64,000 nucleotides of DNA from Yersinia nurmii (GTDB lineage Bacteria; Pseudomonadota; Gammaproteobacteria; Enterobacterales; Enterobacteriaceae), in assembly GCF_001112925.1 (NCBI RefSeq), contig NZ_CPYD01000015.1:1-64000 (forward strand), given 5' to 3'. Below are positions 12,985-22,646 of this stretch, in pieces. The notes beneath the pieces were generated by a model. It was not told the DNA's origin. It saw only the letters and a list, made by a program, of their open reading frames with translations, and did no database searches. The first letter of the stretch is position 1. Each line of letters begins with the position of its first letter. The position numbers and the translations under genes were made by a program.

Positions 12985-13316
12985 GGGATGTACCAAAAGG
13001 AAATTATCAGCGGCTCGGGATGGGTTGTTGTCTCAGGGAATCGAAGGGAATCAGCAGAGATTAAGGACGATGACCCACGGATGAGTCAGGATGGTGACTT
13101 TCAAGTCGGCAAGGAAGAACGAATAAATGCTAGGTTCGGGCGGAGCAAAGGAAGGCTGCAAGGAGCGGTAAATTTTACGGACGGAGCGACATGGAATGTC
13201 GTGTAGGCAAGGGATAAACAGGGGAGTTGGATAAGCGCATGGATTGCGCTGTAAGGATATCCTTCCGCAGAAGGTGCGAAAAAAGGCGACAGGGCAACCT
13301 GCCGCCTTTTTTCTTT
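12985..13316 (+). ncRNA. csrC: CsrC-type CsrA-sequestering RNA
   Basis: Between engB and yihI, where E. coli carries csrC, lies about 330 bp with roughly 20 GGA trinucleotides on the plus strand, many as AAGGA, GGGA or CGGA in likely loops. It closes with a terminator whose arms, flanks and tail (GGCGACAGG...CCTGCCGCC, then TTTTTTCTTTG) closely resemble the E. coli csrC terminator. CsrC binds many copies of CsrA through GGA motifs and so relieves CsrA repression. The 5' end is estimated, since no promoter was fixed with certainty. A 72-codon frame inside it is not believed. Confidence 0.82.
13279..13312 (+). terminator. csrC terminator
   Basis: A-rich flank, GGCGACAGG (13285-13293), GCAA loop, CCTGCCGCC (13298-13306), then six T. 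The stem has one mismatch. Confidence 0.88.
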
Positions 13317-13397
13317 GTCTGCTTTCTGCTAGATTCCGCCGCAATCCTATACTAAATCCAATCCTATATTTATTTACCTAATCTAAGAGCACAGGTT

Positions 13398-13934
13398 ATG
13401 AACCAGCCAACGAAAGCACCGCGCGGCAAAACCGCAACACCAAAACGTAATAAAAAGACTCGCGTAGAGCTTGATATTGAAGCTCGCGAACGTAAACGTC
13501 AGAAAAGACACAGTGGCAATCGCTCAGGTGCGAGAACCAACGTAGAGGCCAACAACAAGAAAGGCCAGACTCAATCCCAGGAAAAAGATCCGCGTATCGG
13601 CAGTAAAGTGCCTGTACCGCTGGTAGTTGAAGGCAAAGTTAAAACTAAGCCTGCTGCGCCTAAGTCAGTAGCCAAGCCGCGACTGACGCCGGAAGAAGAG
13701 CTGGCTAAGCTGGAAAATGACGAACGTCTGGATGCATTACTGGATCGTCTGGATAATGACGAAGTATTGAGCAAAGAAGATCAAGCTTATGTCGAGCTGA
13801 CGTTGGATCGCATCGACGCATTGATGGAACAGCTGGGTATTGAACTTGGCGATGACGAAGATGATGAAAAGCCTGAAGAGAAGCAGGAAGACATCCTACA
13901 ATTACTGAAACGCGGTAATAAAGACGCATTCTAA
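13398..13934 (+). CDS. yihI: Der GTPase-activating protein YihI
   Basis: YihI stimulates the GTPase Der (EngA), tuning late 50S ribosome assembly. The 178-residue, highly charged protein has a basic N-terminal half (lysine/arginine clusters and KDPRIGSK) and an acidic C-terminal half ([29 protein letters not shown]). This is the pattern of E. coli YihI (169). It has no membrane segment. It follows csrC and stops three bases before the next small ORF begins. Confidence 0.93.
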   Translation: MNQPTKAPRGKTATPKRNKKTRVELDIEARERKRQKRHSGNRSGARTNVEANNKKGQTQSQEKDPRIGSKVPVPLVVEGKVKTKPAAPKSVAKPRLTPEEELAKLENDERLDALLDRLDNDEVLSKEDQAYVELTLDRIDALMEQLGIELGDDEDDEKPEEKQEDILQLLKRGNKDAF

Positions 13935-13937
13935 GCT

Positions 13938-14114
13938 ATGAATTGGGTGATCCCGACGATAACCCTACTACTTACATGTTATCTATTGTGGTTATTGGGT
14001 AAACTATGGCGGCTGTCGCAGCGGAAATCCCGCCTGCGCAGCGCTTCCGCGGCCAGACAACGTAAACAATCGCCTTTTAACCGGCCCGGTAGAAAAAAAT
14101 ATCGGAAGGAATGA
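13938..14114 (+). CDS. unnamed 58-residue small membrane protein
   Basis: An ATG frame of 58 codons fills the gap between yihI and hemN, starting three bases after the yihI stop and ending three bases before the hemN start. The product has one hydrophobic segment at residues 4-21 (WVIPTITLLLTCYLLWLLG), then a strongly basic tail rich in Arg and Lys. That suggests an N-terminal membrane anchor with a cytoplasmic tail. The hemN ribosome site (GGAAGGA) lies inside its last codons, implying coupling. I do not recognise the family. A shortened relative of the DUF2489 proteins found at this position in some Gammaproteobacteria is possible but unproven. Confidence 0.55.
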   Translation: MNWVIPTITLLLTCYLLWLLGKLWRLSQRKSRLRSASAARQRKQSPFNRPGRKKYRKE

Positions 14115-14117
14115 ACA

Positions 14118-15491
14118 ATGTCTGAAAACGCTGTTGTTTGGGATCTGGCCCTAATTCAAAAATATAACTATTCAGGTCCGCGTTATACCTCATATCCCAC
14201 CGCCCTTGAGTTTAGCGAATCTTATGATGACGCGGCTTTTGAACGGGCGGTTGGCCGTTACCCTGAGCGACCGCTTTCGCTGTATGTCCATATCCCGTTT
14301 TGTCATAAGCTCTGCTACTTTTGCGGCTGTAATAAGCTGGTCACTCGGCAGCAGCATAAGGCTGATGAATATTTGGCGGTGCTGGAAAAAGAAATTCGCC
14401 AGCGCGCAGTCTTATTCAAAGGGCGTCAGGTCAGTCAGATGCACTGGGGCGGGGGGACGCCAACCTATCTGAATAAAACGCAAATCACGCATTTAATGAA
14501 TCTGCTGCGGGATAATTTTAATTTTCTACCTGAAGCGGAACAATCCATTGAAGTCGATCCGCGTGAAATTGAACTAGACGTTATTGATCACTTGCGTGTC
14601 GAAGGTTTTAACCGCCTGAGCATGGGGGTGCAGGATTTCAATAAAGAAGTTCAGCGACTGGTCAACCGTGAGCAGGACGAAGACTTTATCTTTGCGCTGA
14701 TTGCTCGCGCTAAAGCGGTGGGATTCAAATCGACCAATATTGATTTGATCTATGGTTTACCGAAGCAGACGCCAGAAAGTTTTGCCTTTACGCTAAAACG
14801 AGTGACAGAGCTTGGTCCAGATCGCTTGAGCGTGTTCAATTACGCTCATTTGCCTTCATTGTTCGCGGCTCAGCGAAAAATCAAAGATGAAGATTTGCCT
14901 AGCCCGGAACAACGTCTGGATATTTTACAGCACACGATTAGCTTCCTCACAGATTCAGGATATCAATTTATTGGTATGGATCACTTTGCTCGTCCGGATG
15001 ATGAACTGGCCGTGGCGCAGCGGGAAGGGACATTACATCGAAATTTCCAGGGTTATACCACGCAAGGCGAAAGTGATCTGCTGGGGCTCGGCGTTTCAGC
15101 GATTAGCATGTTGGGCGATAGCTACGCGCAAAATGAAAAAGATCTGAAAACCTATTACGCGAAGGTTGAGGAACGAGGAAAGGCGCTGTGGCGCGGGCTA
15201 GCGATGACCGAGGATGACTGCATTCGTCGGGACGTGATTAAAACGCTAATTTGTAATTTTCAGCTGAATTACGCACCGATTGAGCAACAGTATGGTATTC
15301 GTTTTGTTGATTACTTTGCCGAAGATTTGGCTTTGCTGGCGCAGTTTGAAGACGATGGGCTGGTGGAGCGAGACGAAACGGGTATTCGGGTGACATCTCG
15401 AGGTCGTTTACTGATTCGCAATATCTGTATGTGTTTTGATATTTATTTGCGAAAACAGGCACGTAAACAGCAATTCTCCCGCGTTATTTGA
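14118..15491 (+). CDS. hemN: oxygen-independent coproporphyrinogen III oxidase HemN
   Basis: A radical SAM enzyme that decarboxylates coproporphyrinogen III to protoporphyrinogen IX without oxygen, in heme synthesis. The 457-residue protein has the cluster motif CHKLCYFC at residues 62-69 (C62, C66, C69) plus C71, the SAM-binding GGGTPTYL, and the HemN_C domain at the end. The length equals E. coli HemN. The start ATG follows a strong GGAAGGA ribosome site within the preceding small ORF. Confidence 0.97.
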   Translation: MSENAVVWDLALIQKYNYSGPRYTSYPTALEFSESYDDAAFERAVGRYPERPLSLYVHIPFCHKLCYFCGCNKLVTRQQHKADEYLAVLEKEIRQRAVLFKGRQVSQMHWGGGTPTYLNKTQITHLMNLLRDNFNFLPEAEQSIEVDPREIELDVIDHLRVEGFNRLSMGVQDFNKEVQRLVNREQDEDFIFALIARAKAVGFKSTNIDLIYGLPKQTPESFAFTLKRVTELGPDRLSVFNYAHLPSLFAAQRKIKDEDLPSPEQRLDILQHTISFLTDSGYQFIGMDHFARPDDELAVAQREGTLHRNFQGYTTQGESDLLGLGVSAISMLGDSYAQNEKDLKTYYAKVEERGKALWRGLAMTEDDCIRRDVIKTLICNFQLNYAPIEQQYGIRFVDYFAEDLALLAQFEDDGLVERDETGIRVTSRGRLLIRNICMCFDIYLRKQARKQQFSRVI

Positions 15492-15499
15492 TGATTAAT

Positions 15500-15535
15500 C
15501 GCCCTCAGCGCAATAGCTGCGGCTAAGGGCGTTAT
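15500..15535. terminator. bidirectional terminator between hemN and glnG
   Basis: CGCCCTCAGC (15500-15509) pairs with GCTAAGGGCG (15522-15531) with one mismatch, followed by TTATTT on the plus strand. It separates two converging genes. Confidence 0.6.
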
Positions 15536-15542
15536 TTCCCGA

Positions 15543-16955
15543 CTATTCCATTCCCAATTCTTTTAGCTTTCTGGTCAGTGTGTTACGCCCCCAACCCAGT
15601 AGCCGTGCGGCTTCTTGCTTATGTCCTTGAGTATGGCGCAAAGCGGTGGTGAGCAAAGTACGCTCCATTTCAGGCTGTGCTTCCGATAACAAATCTTGAT
15701 GACCAGAACGCAAAGCTCTGTCTGCCCATTGAGCCAGTAGCGTGGCCCAGCTATCCTGCTGTTTCTGGTCTTCGGCATTTGGCGAGGCAGTTTCAAACAG
15801 CTCTCCCGGCAAATCCTGAATCAGCACTTCCTGTCCGGCTGCCATCACCGTTAGCCAACGACAGGTATTTTCCAACTGACGGACGTTACCCGGCCAGGGT
15901 AAACGGGTCAGGGCCGTTTCTGTTTCTGGATGAAGATTTTTGGCTTCCACACCCAATTCTTTGGCCGCAACTTGTAAGAAATAGCGCGCCAGACGAGGAA
16001 TATCCTCACGACGCTCTCGCAGCGGCGGTAAATGAACCCGAATCACGTTTAAGCGATGGAATAAATCATCGCGGAACTTCCCTTCCTGAACCCGCAGCTC
16101 CAGATTTTGGTGAGTCGCTGCAATAATACGCACATCTACTTTCACTGGCGCATATCCGCCAACCCGATAGAACTGGCCGTCAGCTAGCACTCGCAGCAGG
16201 CGAGTTTGCACGTCCATCGGCATATCGCCGATTTCATCCAGAAATAAGGTGCCACCGTCGGCCTGTTCAAATCGTCCCTGACGCACCTGATTTGCGCCAG
16301 TAAAAGCGCCTTTTTCATGACCAAATAGCTCGGATTCAATCAAATCCTTCGGAATTGCCGCCATATTTAAGGCAATAAACGGCGCTTTTGCCCGTGGGCT
16401 ATGGCGATGGAGAGCATGAGCGACTAATTCCTTACCGGTTCCAGACTCACCATTAATCAAAACGCTGATGGATGAGCGGGAAAGGCGGCCAATAATGCGG
16501 AATACGTCCTGCATTGCCGGCGCTTCACCGATAATATCCGCCGTTGGCCCACTGGCCGGTTGGCTGCGCGGCGGCTGTTGTTGCTCCTGATAATGGCTGA
16601 TAGCGCGTTCAACCAGCGCGACTGCCTCATCAATATCGAAAGGTTTTGGCAGATAATCGAAAGCACCCTGTTGATAGGCGCTGACCGCCGCATCCAAATC
16701 GGAATGCGCTGTCATTATGATGACCGGGAGCATAGGGTGGCGTTGTTTAATCTGCTTGAGCAGCGCTAAACCATCCATTCCGGGCATACGAATATCTGAT
16801 AACAGCACATCCGGAGTTTGTGTGGCCAAGGCGTCCAACACGGCATGACCGTTGTCGAAACTGACACAGTTTAAACCTGCTCCAGTCAGTGCGCGTTCAA
16901 GCACCCAGCGGATGGAGCTATCGTCATCGACGATCCAGACTATCCCTCGTTGCAT
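15543..16955 (-). CDS. glnG: nitrogen regulation response regulator NtrC (GlnG)
   Basis: NtrC activates sigma-54 promoters under nitrogen limitation once phosphorylated by NtrB. The 470-residue protein has a receiver domain (1-120, phosphoryl-acceptor D54 in [10 protein letters not shown]), an AAA+ domain (Walker A GESGTGKE, sigma-54 contact loop GAFTGA), and a C-terminal Fis-type helix-turn-helix ([20 protein letters not shown]). The start at 16955 is chosen because it gives the E. coli N-terminus. The longer frame runs back into glnL. It lies 7 bp after glnL. Confidence 0.97.
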   Translation of the reverse strand: MQRGIVWIVDDDSSIRWVLERALTGAGLNCVSFDNGHAVLDALATQTPDVLLSDIRMPGMDGLALLKQIKQRHPMLPVIIMTAHSDLDAAVSAYQQGAFDYLPKPFDIDEAVALVERAISHYQEQQQPPRSQPASGPTADIIGEAPAMQDVFRIIGRLSRSSISVLINGESGTGKELVAHALHRHSPRAKAPFIALNMAAIPKDLIESELFGHEKGAFTGANQVRQGRFEQADGGTLFLDEIGDMPMDVQTRLLRVLADGQFYRVGGYAPVKVDVRIIAATHQNLELRVQEGKFRDDLFHRLNVIRVHLPPLRERREDIPRLARYFLQVAAKELGVEAKNLHPETETALTRLPWPGNVRQLENTCRWLTVMAAGQEVLIQDLPGELFETASPNAEDQKQQDSWATLLAQWADRALRSGHQDLLSEAQPEMERTLLTTALRHTQGHKQEAARLLGWGRNTLTRKLKELGME

Positions 16956-16962
16956 GGAAACC

Positions 16963-18012
16963 TCACTGGCGAATAGGCAGGTAAACCGAAAATTCGGTGT
17001 GTCCCGGCCAACTGTTAAATTCAATCTTACCCGAATGCTGATCGATAAGGCTGCGTGCTATGGACAGGCCGAGGCCAGTTCCTCCCTCGCGGCCACTGAC
17101 CATAGGATAGAACAGAGTATCCTGAAGCTGCGCGGGTACGCCGGGGCCGTTATCTTCTATATCAATTCGAGCGGCCAGACGGTAGCGAACGCCGTGAAGC
17201 GTAATCTGAAACGCCGTGCGGGTACGTAGAGTGATACTGCCGCCTTTTTCACCCAAGGCCTGTAAGGCATTGCGGGTGATATTCAGTAATACCTGTTCGA
17301 TTTGTTCCGGATCGTGAGCCAATTCCGGCAGGCTGGGATCGTAATCACGAATCAGGGTGACATTATCCGGCTTTTCCAGTGATACCAACTGGCAAACCCG
17401 TTCAGCAACCTGATGAATGCTTTGGTTGATATGCTGACCGGGACGTTGAGGGCCAAGCAGGCGATCTACCAGATTACGCAGACGGTCGGCTTGTTCGATA
17501 ATCACTTTGGTGTATTCCAGCAGCGATGGGTCAGGTAGGGCCTTCGCCAATAGCTGTGCTGCACCGCGTAAGCCACCGAGCGGGTTTTTAATCTCGTGGG
17601 CTAATCCTCTTACCAGATCTCGCGCTGCCACCTGCTGTGCGTGCTGGAGTTGCTCCTGACTGAGGCGGCGCTGATTATCCATTGGAGCCATTTCCAGCAG
17701 AATAAAACCTTCGGGTAGCGATTGTGCCGTCAACGATAAAATATGCGCTCGTCCATCGACTACCAGCGTCACTTCATTGTCGGTAAAACCTTGCCCTGAG
17801 ATCAGACTTTCCCGCATTAGCGGAATATTGAGCGAAAAATAGCCTAATAAATCTGGCAGCGGTGTACCAAAAAGTTTACGGGAGCTTTGCGCCAGCAGTT
17901 GTTGGGCAGCGGGATTGGCGTAGTGAATAGCCAAGTCATCATCTAACAGCAGAATGCTGTTAATGAGAGAATTGAGTATCTGCCCAGCATCGGGCAGCGT
18001 GCCTGTTGCCAT
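16963..18012 (-). CDS. glnL: nitrogen sensor histidine kinase/phosphatase NtrB (GlnL)
   Basis: NtrB phosphorylates and dephosphorylates NtrC in response to the PII protein. The 349-residue cytoplasmic protein has an N-terminal PAS domain (about 5-110), the H-box [12 protein letters not shown] with H139, and a catalytic ATPase domain (N-box [11 protein letters not shown]-boxes DNGPGVP and GGTGLGLS). It is almost the same length and sequence as E. coli GlnL. It is second in the glnA-glnL-glnG order, with an intercistronic terminator separating it from glnA. Confidence 0.97.
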   Translation of the reverse strand: MATGTLPDAGQILNSLINSILLLDDDLAIHYANPAAQQLLAQSSRKLFGTPLPDLLGYFSLNIPLMRESLISGQGFTDNEVTLVVDGRAHILSLTAQSLPEGFILLEMAPMDNQRRLSQEQLQHAQQVAARDLVRGLAHEIKNPLGGLRGAAQLLAKALPDPSLLEYTKVIIEQADRLRNLVDRLLGPQRPGQHINQSIHQVAERVCQLVSLEKPDNVTLIRDYDPSLPELAHDPEQIEQVLLNITRNALQALGEKGGSITLRTRTAFQITLHGVRYRLAARIDIEDNGPGVPAQLQDTLFYPMVSGREGGTGLGLSIARSLIDQHSGKIEFNSWPGHTEFSVYLPIRQ

Positions 18013-18103
18013 ATAGCAGACTCCAGCACTGGTTCAGTGCATTTATCCCGAAAAATCAGCGTAGTTACTGAGTCAGGTTACTATTAAAGAAAGATAAAGT
18101 GGA

Positions 18104-18130
18104 GAAAAAAGCCCATCCGAAGATGGGCTA
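18104..18130 (-). terminator. glnA-glnL intercistronic terminator
   Basis: On the minus strand AGCCCATC-TTCG-GATGGGCT (8-bp stem, UUCG loop) is followed by a T run, about 40 nt after the glnA stop. It should end most glnA transcripts, leaving glnLG to readthrough and its own promoter, as in E. coli. The short 3' UTR is where E. coli produces the GlnZ RNA. Confidence 0.88.
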
Positions 18131-18166
18131 AAAGTTTCCACGGCAACAAAAAACGGCTACTTAGAA

Positions 18167-19576
18167 TTAGACGCTGTAATACAGTTCGAACTCAACTGGG
18201 TGTGGAGTCATGCGAACACGATCCATTTCTTCCTGTTTCAATGCGATATAAGCATCGATGGAATCATCAGTGAATACGCCACCACGGGTCAGGAACTCGC
18301 GGTCTGCATCCAGTGCAGCCAGTGCTTCGTCCAGAGAACCGGCAACGGTTGGGATCTCTTTCGCTTCTTCTGGCGGCAGATCGTAAAGGTTTTTATCCAT
18401 AGCATCGCCAGGATGAATTTTGTTGATAATGCCGTCCAGACCCGCCATCAACTGGGCAGCAAACGCCAGATACGGGTTAGCCGCAGGATCTGGGAAGCGA
18501 ACTTCAATACGACGACCTTTCGGGCTGGCAATCACTGGAATACGGATTGATGCAGAACGGTTACGGGCAGAGTAAGCCAGCATAACCGGCGCTTCATAGC
18601 CCGGAACCAAACGCTTGTAAGAGTTGGTGGTTGGGTTAGCAAAGGCGTTGATTGCTTTAGCGTGTTTGATGATACCGCCGATGTAGAACAGCGCCATTTC
18701 AGACAGGCCGCCGTATTTGTCGCCAGCAAACAGGTTAGTACCGTTTTTCGCCAGTGACATATGGCAGTGCATACCAGAACCGTTATCGCCAACCAGTGGT
18801 TTAGGCATAAAGGTCGCGGTTTTGCCAAATGCGTGAGCCACGTTGTGCACCACGTATTTGTAAATTTGGATTTCGTCAGCTTTTTTGGTCATGGTATTGA
18901 AGCGAGTTGCCACTTCGTTCTGACCAGCGGTTGCCACTTCGTGGTGATGAGCTTCTACTACCAGACCCATTTCTTCCATAGTCAGACACATGGTAGAACG
19001 CAGATCCTGAGCAGAATCGACCGGTGGCACCGGGAAGTAGCCGCCTTTCACGCCTGGACGGTGAGCTTTGTTACCGCCTTCGTATTTGGTACCGGAGTTC
19101 CACGCCGCTTCGATATCATCGATATGATAGTAAGCGCCAGAGATGTCGTTGCCAAAACGCACGTCATCAAACAGGAAGAACTCTGGCTCTGGCCCGAACA
19201 GTACGGTGTCAGCCAGACCGGAAGATTTTAGGAAATCTTCAGCACGTTTAGAGATAGAGCGCGGATCGCGGTCATAACCCTGCATGGTGCCCGGTTCCAG
19301 AATGTCACAACGGATAATCAGGGTAGAATCAGCGAAGAACGGGTCCATTACTGCGGTGCTGGCATCCGGCATCAATACCATGTCGGATTCGTTAATGCCT
19401 TTCCAGCCGCCAATCGAGGAGCCATCAAACATTTTGCCTTCTTCAAAGAAGTCAGCGTTGACTTGATGAGCCGGGATGGTGACATGTTGCTCTTTCCCTT
19501 TGGTATCGGTGAAACGTAAATCAATAAATTTCACTTCGTGCTCATGGATCATCGTCAAAACATGTTCAGCGGACAT
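18167..19576 (-). CDS. glnA: glutamine synthetase, type I (GlnA)
   Basis: Makes glutamine from glutamate, ammonia and ATP as a dodecamer; it is the central ammonia-assimilation enzyme. The 469-residue protein has the signature [13 protein letters not shown], the ATP-binding [16 protein letters not shown] and the adenylylation site NLYDLPPEE, whose Tyr is modified by GlnE. The frame stays open 51 codons upstream, but the ATG at 19576 gives the universal [11 protein letters not shown]-terminus. The extension lies in the glnAp2 leader. Regulation by sigma-54 and NtrC is visible upstream. Confidence 0.98.
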   Translation of the reverse strand: MSAEHVLTMIHEHEVKFIDLRFTDTKGKEQHVTIPAHQVNADFFEEGKMFDGSSIGGWKGINESDMVLMPDASTAVMDPFFADSTLIIRCDILEPGTMQGYDRDPRSISKRAEDFLKSSGLADTVLFGPEPEFFLFDDVRFGNDISGAYYHIDDIEAAWNSGTKYEGGNKAHRPGVKGGYFPVPPVDSAQDLRSTMCLTMEEMGLVVEAHHHEVATAGQNEVATRFNTMTKKADEIQIYKYVVHNVAHAFGKTATFMPKPLVGDNGSGMHCHMSLAKNGTNLFAGDKYGGLSEMALFYIGGIIKHAKAINAFANPTTNSYKRLVPGYEAPVMLAYSARNRSASIRIPVIASPKGRRIEVRFPDPAANPYLAFAAQLMAGLDGIINKIHPGDAMDKNLYDLPPEEAKEIPTVAGSLDEALAALDADREFLTRGGVFTDDSIDAYIALKQEEMDRVRMTPHPVEFELYYSV

Positions 19577-19694
19577 ACTTATATCTCCCGGATTTGTCAT
19601 AGTCGTCGTCGTGGAACGATTACCGTTATGTACTGAGGTTGTGGCTAGCTGCCATTTTTGTCTGGAAAAAGACTTTTTTAGCTTAAAAAGAGTA

Positions 19695-19712
19695 TTGCGA
19701 AAACTGTGCCAA
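19695..19712 (-). promoter_or_regulatory. sigma-54 promoter of glnA (glnAp2-like)
   Basis: The minus strand reads TTGGCACAGTTTTCGCAA, matching the sigma-54 consensus with the invariant GG (-24) and GC (-12) correctly spaced, and nearly identical to E. coli glnAp2. Transcription should begin near 19685. Confidence 0.88.
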
Positions 19713-19784
19713 CTTTTCAAACCACCCATTTATGCCATATCATGGGGGTCTGCTGATATTCAGTATGCACCAGGATAGTTATAT

Positions 19785-19833
19785 TGCACTATTTTGGTGC
19801 TTCCTATGCGCCATTGGGCACCATATTGGTGCA
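19785..19833. promoter_or_regulatory. paired NtrC-binding enhancer sites upstream of glnA
   Basis: Two 17-bp near-palindromes fit the NtrC consensus TGCACYANNNTGGTGCA: TGCACTATTTTGGTGCT (19785-19801) and GGCACCATATTGGTGCA (19817-19833). Their centres are 32 bp (three helical turns) apart, and they lie about 75-120 bp upstream of the sigma-54 promoter, the geometry of the E. coli glnA enhancer. Confidence 0.87.
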
Positions 19834-19987
19834 ATAATGCGCCGAAAGGCGATTTTTGCACCGTGAATAGGATCACAATCTAACCGATGTCAGGTTGTTT
19901 ATAAGAGATGGTTGTGATCTTGTTTAGTCCCTCGCTTATTACGTGTACAATAGCGCGCTATTTCTAAATGCCTGAGGCAAAAAAGCT

Positions 19988-21811
19988 GTGATCGAGAATC
20001 TGCGTAACATCGCCATTATTGCGCACGTTGACCATGGGAAAACTACCCTGGTCGATAAGTTGCTGCAACAATCCGGTACTTTCGGCGAACGTACTGAAGC
20101 AACCGAACGTGTAATGGACTCCAATGACTTGGAGAAAGAGCGTGGTATAACCATCCTCGCAAAAAATACCGCCATTAATTGGAAAGACTACCGCATCAAC
20201 ATCGTGGATACCCCAGGACACGCCGATTTCGGTGGTGAGGTTGAGCGTGTGATGTCAATGGTTGACTCCGTGCTGCTGGTCGTCGACGCAATGGATGGCC
20301 CGATGCCGCAGACCCGTTTCGTGACCAAGAAAGCCTTTGCTCATGGTCTGAAACCAATCGTGGTTATCAACAAAGTTGACCGTCCGGGCGCGCGTCCTGA
20401 CTGGGTTGTGGATCAGGTATTCGACCTGTTCGTAAACCTGGATGCGACTGACGAGCAGCTGGACTTCCCAATCATCTATGCCTCTGCATTGATGGGTATT
20501 GCTGGTGAAGACCACAACGATATGGCGGAAGACATGACCCCGCTGTACCAAGCTATCGTTGATCATGTACCTGCGCCAAAAGTTGACCGTGACGGTCCAC
20601 TGCAGATGCAAATCTCCCAGCTGGACTACAACAACTACGTTGGTGTTATCGGCATCGGCCGTATCAAACGCGGCGTTGTTAAGCCTAACCAGCAAGTGAC
20701 TATTATCGATAGCGAAGGTAAGACCCGCAACGGTAAAGTCGGTAAAGTATTGGGCCACATGGGTCTGGAGCGTATCGAGACCAATCTGGCAGAAGCCGGT
20801 GACATCATCGCGATTACCGGCCTGGGCGAGTTGAACATCTCTGACACGATTTGTGATGTGAATGCTGTTGAAGCATTGCCAGCACTGTCTGTTGATGAAC
20901 CAACCGTAACCATGTACTTCTGCGTTAACACCTCTCCATTCTGTGGTAAAGAAGGTAAGTATGTGACTTCACGTCAGATTCTTGACCGTCTGAACAAAGA
21001 ATTGATCCACAACGTGGCGCTGCGTGTTGAAGAAACTGAAGATGCTGATGCATTCCGTGTTTCAGGCCGTGGTGAACTTCACCTGTCGGTTCTGATCGAG
21101 AACATGCGTCGTGAAGGTTTCGAGCTGGCTGTATCTCGTCCTAAAGTTATCAACCGTATGATTGACGGTCGTAACCAAGAACCATTCGAAAACGTAACGC
21201 TGGATATCGAAGAGCAACACCAGGGCGCAGTAATGCAAGCCATGGGTGAGCGTAAAGGCGACGTGAAAGACATGGTTCCAGATGGCAAGGGTCGTATCCG
21301 TTTGGATTACTCCATCCCTAGCCGTGGCCTGATCGGTTTCCGTACTGAATTCATGACTATGACTTCGGGTACTGGTCTGCTGTACTCCACATTCAGTCAC
21401 TACGATGATGTGCGTCCAGGCGAAATCGGTCAACGTCAGAACGGCGTACTGATCTCTAACGGTCAAGGTAAAGCTGTTGCGTTCGCACTGTACAAATTGC
21501 AGGACCGCGGCAAGCTGTTCATCGGTCACGGCACCGAAGTGTATGAAGGCCAGATCATCGGTATTCACTCACGCTCTAATGACCTGACTGTAAACTGCCT
21601 GACTGGTAAGCAATTGACCAACATGCGTGCATCCGGTACTGATGAAGCAACCACTCTGGTTCCTTTCCTCAAGAAAACCCTGGAGCAAGCGCTGGAGTTC
21701 ATCGATGACGACGAACTGGTTGAAGTAACCCCGCAATCTATCCGCATCCGTAAGCGTCACCTGACGGAAAACGATCGTAAGCGTGCTGGCCGTGGTAGCA
21801 AAGAAGGTTAA
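19988..21811 (+). CDS. typA: translational GTPase TypA/BipA
   Basis: BipA is a ribosome-binding GTPase related to EF-G and LepA that supports 50S assembly at low temperature and stress growth. The 607-residue protein has G1 [10 protein letters not shown]3 DTPGHADF and G4 NKVD, then elongation-factor domains II, III and V and the BipA-specific C-terminal domain. It starts with GTG at 19988, as the N-terminal match to E. coli ([16 protein letters not shown]) requires. The ribosome site is modest (TGAGG). It is divergent from glnA, as in E. coli. Confidence 0.97.
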   Translation: MIENLRNIAIIAHVDHGKTTLVDKLLQQSGTFGERTEATERVMDSNDLEKERGITILAKNTAINWKDYRINIVDTPGHADFGGEVERVMSMVDSVLLVVDAMDGPMPQTRFVTKKAFAHGLKPIVVINKVDRPGARPDWVVDQVFDLFVNLDATDEQLDFPIIYASALMGIAGEDHNDMAEDMTPLYQAIVDHVPAPKVDRDGPLQMQISQLDYNNYVGVIGIGRIKRGVVKPNQQVTIIDSEGKTRNGKVGKVLGHMGLERIETNLAEAGDIIAITGLGELNISDTICDVNAVEALPALSVDEPTVTMYFCVNTSPFCGKEGKYVTSRQILDRLNKELIHNVALRVEETEDADAFRVSGRGELHLSVLIENMRREGFELAVSRPKVINRMIDGRNQEPFENVTLDIEEQHQGAVMQAMGERKGDVKDMVPDGKGRIRLDYSIPSRGLIGFRTEFMTMTSGTGLLYSTFSHYDDVRPGEIGQRQNGVLISNGQGKAVAFALYKLQDRGKLFIGHGTEVYEGQIIGIHSRSNDLTVNCLTGKQLTNMRASGTDEATTLVPFLKKTLEQALEFIDDDELVEVTPQSIRIRKRHLTENDRKRAGRGSKEG

Positions 21812-21835
21812 TCCTTTTTAAGCTATAACAGACAC

Positions 21836-21866
21836 TTAGGGCGCAATTGGCGCCCTGAGTTCTTTT
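21836..21866 (+). terminator. typA terminator
   Basis: AGGGCGC (21838-21844), loop AATTG, GCGCCCT (21850-21856), then GAGTTCTTTTTA. Confidence 0.8.
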
Positions 21867-21974
21867 TATATCCCACCGTATTTTTAATTCTGTTCTTCCC
21901 TTTTTCTTCCTCTGTCTGTTCAGCCCTCTTTTTTACCGTTACAGTGAGCTCACCTTCAAATTTGGGAGAGCGCT

Positions 21975-22562
21975 ATGCTGTATATCTTTGATCTGGGGAA
22001 TGTGATTGTTGATATCGACTTCAAACGCGTTTTAGGCGTCTGGAGCAAACTTAGCAGTGTGCCCCTGGCAACTTTGACCGAACGTTTCACCATGGGTGAT
22101 ATTTTTCAGCAGCATGAGCGAGGTGAAATCAGCGACGAAGATTTTGCGCGCCGATTTAGTGATGAAATGGGGCTTTCCCTGAGTTTTGAACAGTTTGCCA
22201 CCGGTTGGCAGGCGATCTTTGTTGGTTTGCGCCCTGAAGTTATCGAGATAATGAAGAAGCTGCGCGAGGAAGGTCACAGAGTCGTGGTGCTCTCTAATAC
22301 CAACCGTTTGCACTGCGATTATTGGCCGCAACATTATCCTGAAGTCGCTGCCGCGGCAGACCATATGTATTTGTCGCAGGATTTAGGGATGCGTAAACCG
22401 GATGCCGATATTTATCACCATGTTTTAAATAATGAAAATCACCCTCCTGAGCAGGCGGTGTTCTTTGACGACGTGGCTGCAAATATCGAAGCGGCGAAGG
22501 CCTTGGGTATTAATGCGGTTCATGTAACTGACAAAACCGTTATTCCAGCCTATTTTTCCTAA
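21975..22562 (+). CDS. yihX: glucose-1-phosphate phosphatase, HAD family (YihX)
   Basis: YihX hydrolyses alpha-D-glucose-1-phosphate in E. coli and belongs to the HAD superfamily. The 195-residue protein has motif I DLGNVIVDID at residues 6-15 (the second Asp is replaced by Asn, as in E. coli YihX), motif II VVLSNTN, and motif IV FFDDVAANIEAA. It is cytosolic. It begins a yihX-yihY-dtd-fabY run in one direction, but a hairpin with a T tract separates it from yihY. Confidence 0.94.
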   Translation: MLYIFDLGNVIVDIDFKRVLGVWSKLSSVPLATLTERFTMGDIFQQHERGEISDEDFARRFSDEMGLSLSFEQFATGWQAIFVGLRPEVIEIMKKLREEGHRVVVLSNTNRLHCDYWPQHYPEVAAAADHMYLSQDLGMRKPDADIYHHVLNNENHPPEQAVFFDDVAANIEAAKALGINAVHVTDKTVIPAYFS

Positions 22563-22571
22563 TGAGATCAC

Positions 22572-22599
22572 GGGTTAACGCATTAGGGTTAACCCTTTT
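22572..22599 (+). terminator. hairpin terminator after yihX
   Basis: GGGTTAAC (22572-22579) pairs with GTTAACCC (22588-22595), followed by TTTT. The T tract is short, so it may be partial. Confidence 0.55.
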
Positions 22600-22646
22600 C
22601 TGACTCACTTTTTGCTCCTAATCCCATTTTTGACTTCGAGGTGAAT

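Noticed and set aside
12988-13206. 72-codon ORF rich in Gly and Arg
   Set aside because: It lies inside the csrC-type RNA; its composition follows the GGA motifs.
18200-19231. Plus-strand ORFs of 116 and 156 codons inside glnA
   Set aside because: Antisense shadows of a highly expressed, conserved gene.
20255-20758. Long antisense ORFs over typA, also over polA, rph and kbl
   Set aside because: Shadow frames produced by codon bias of the real genes; no homology seen.
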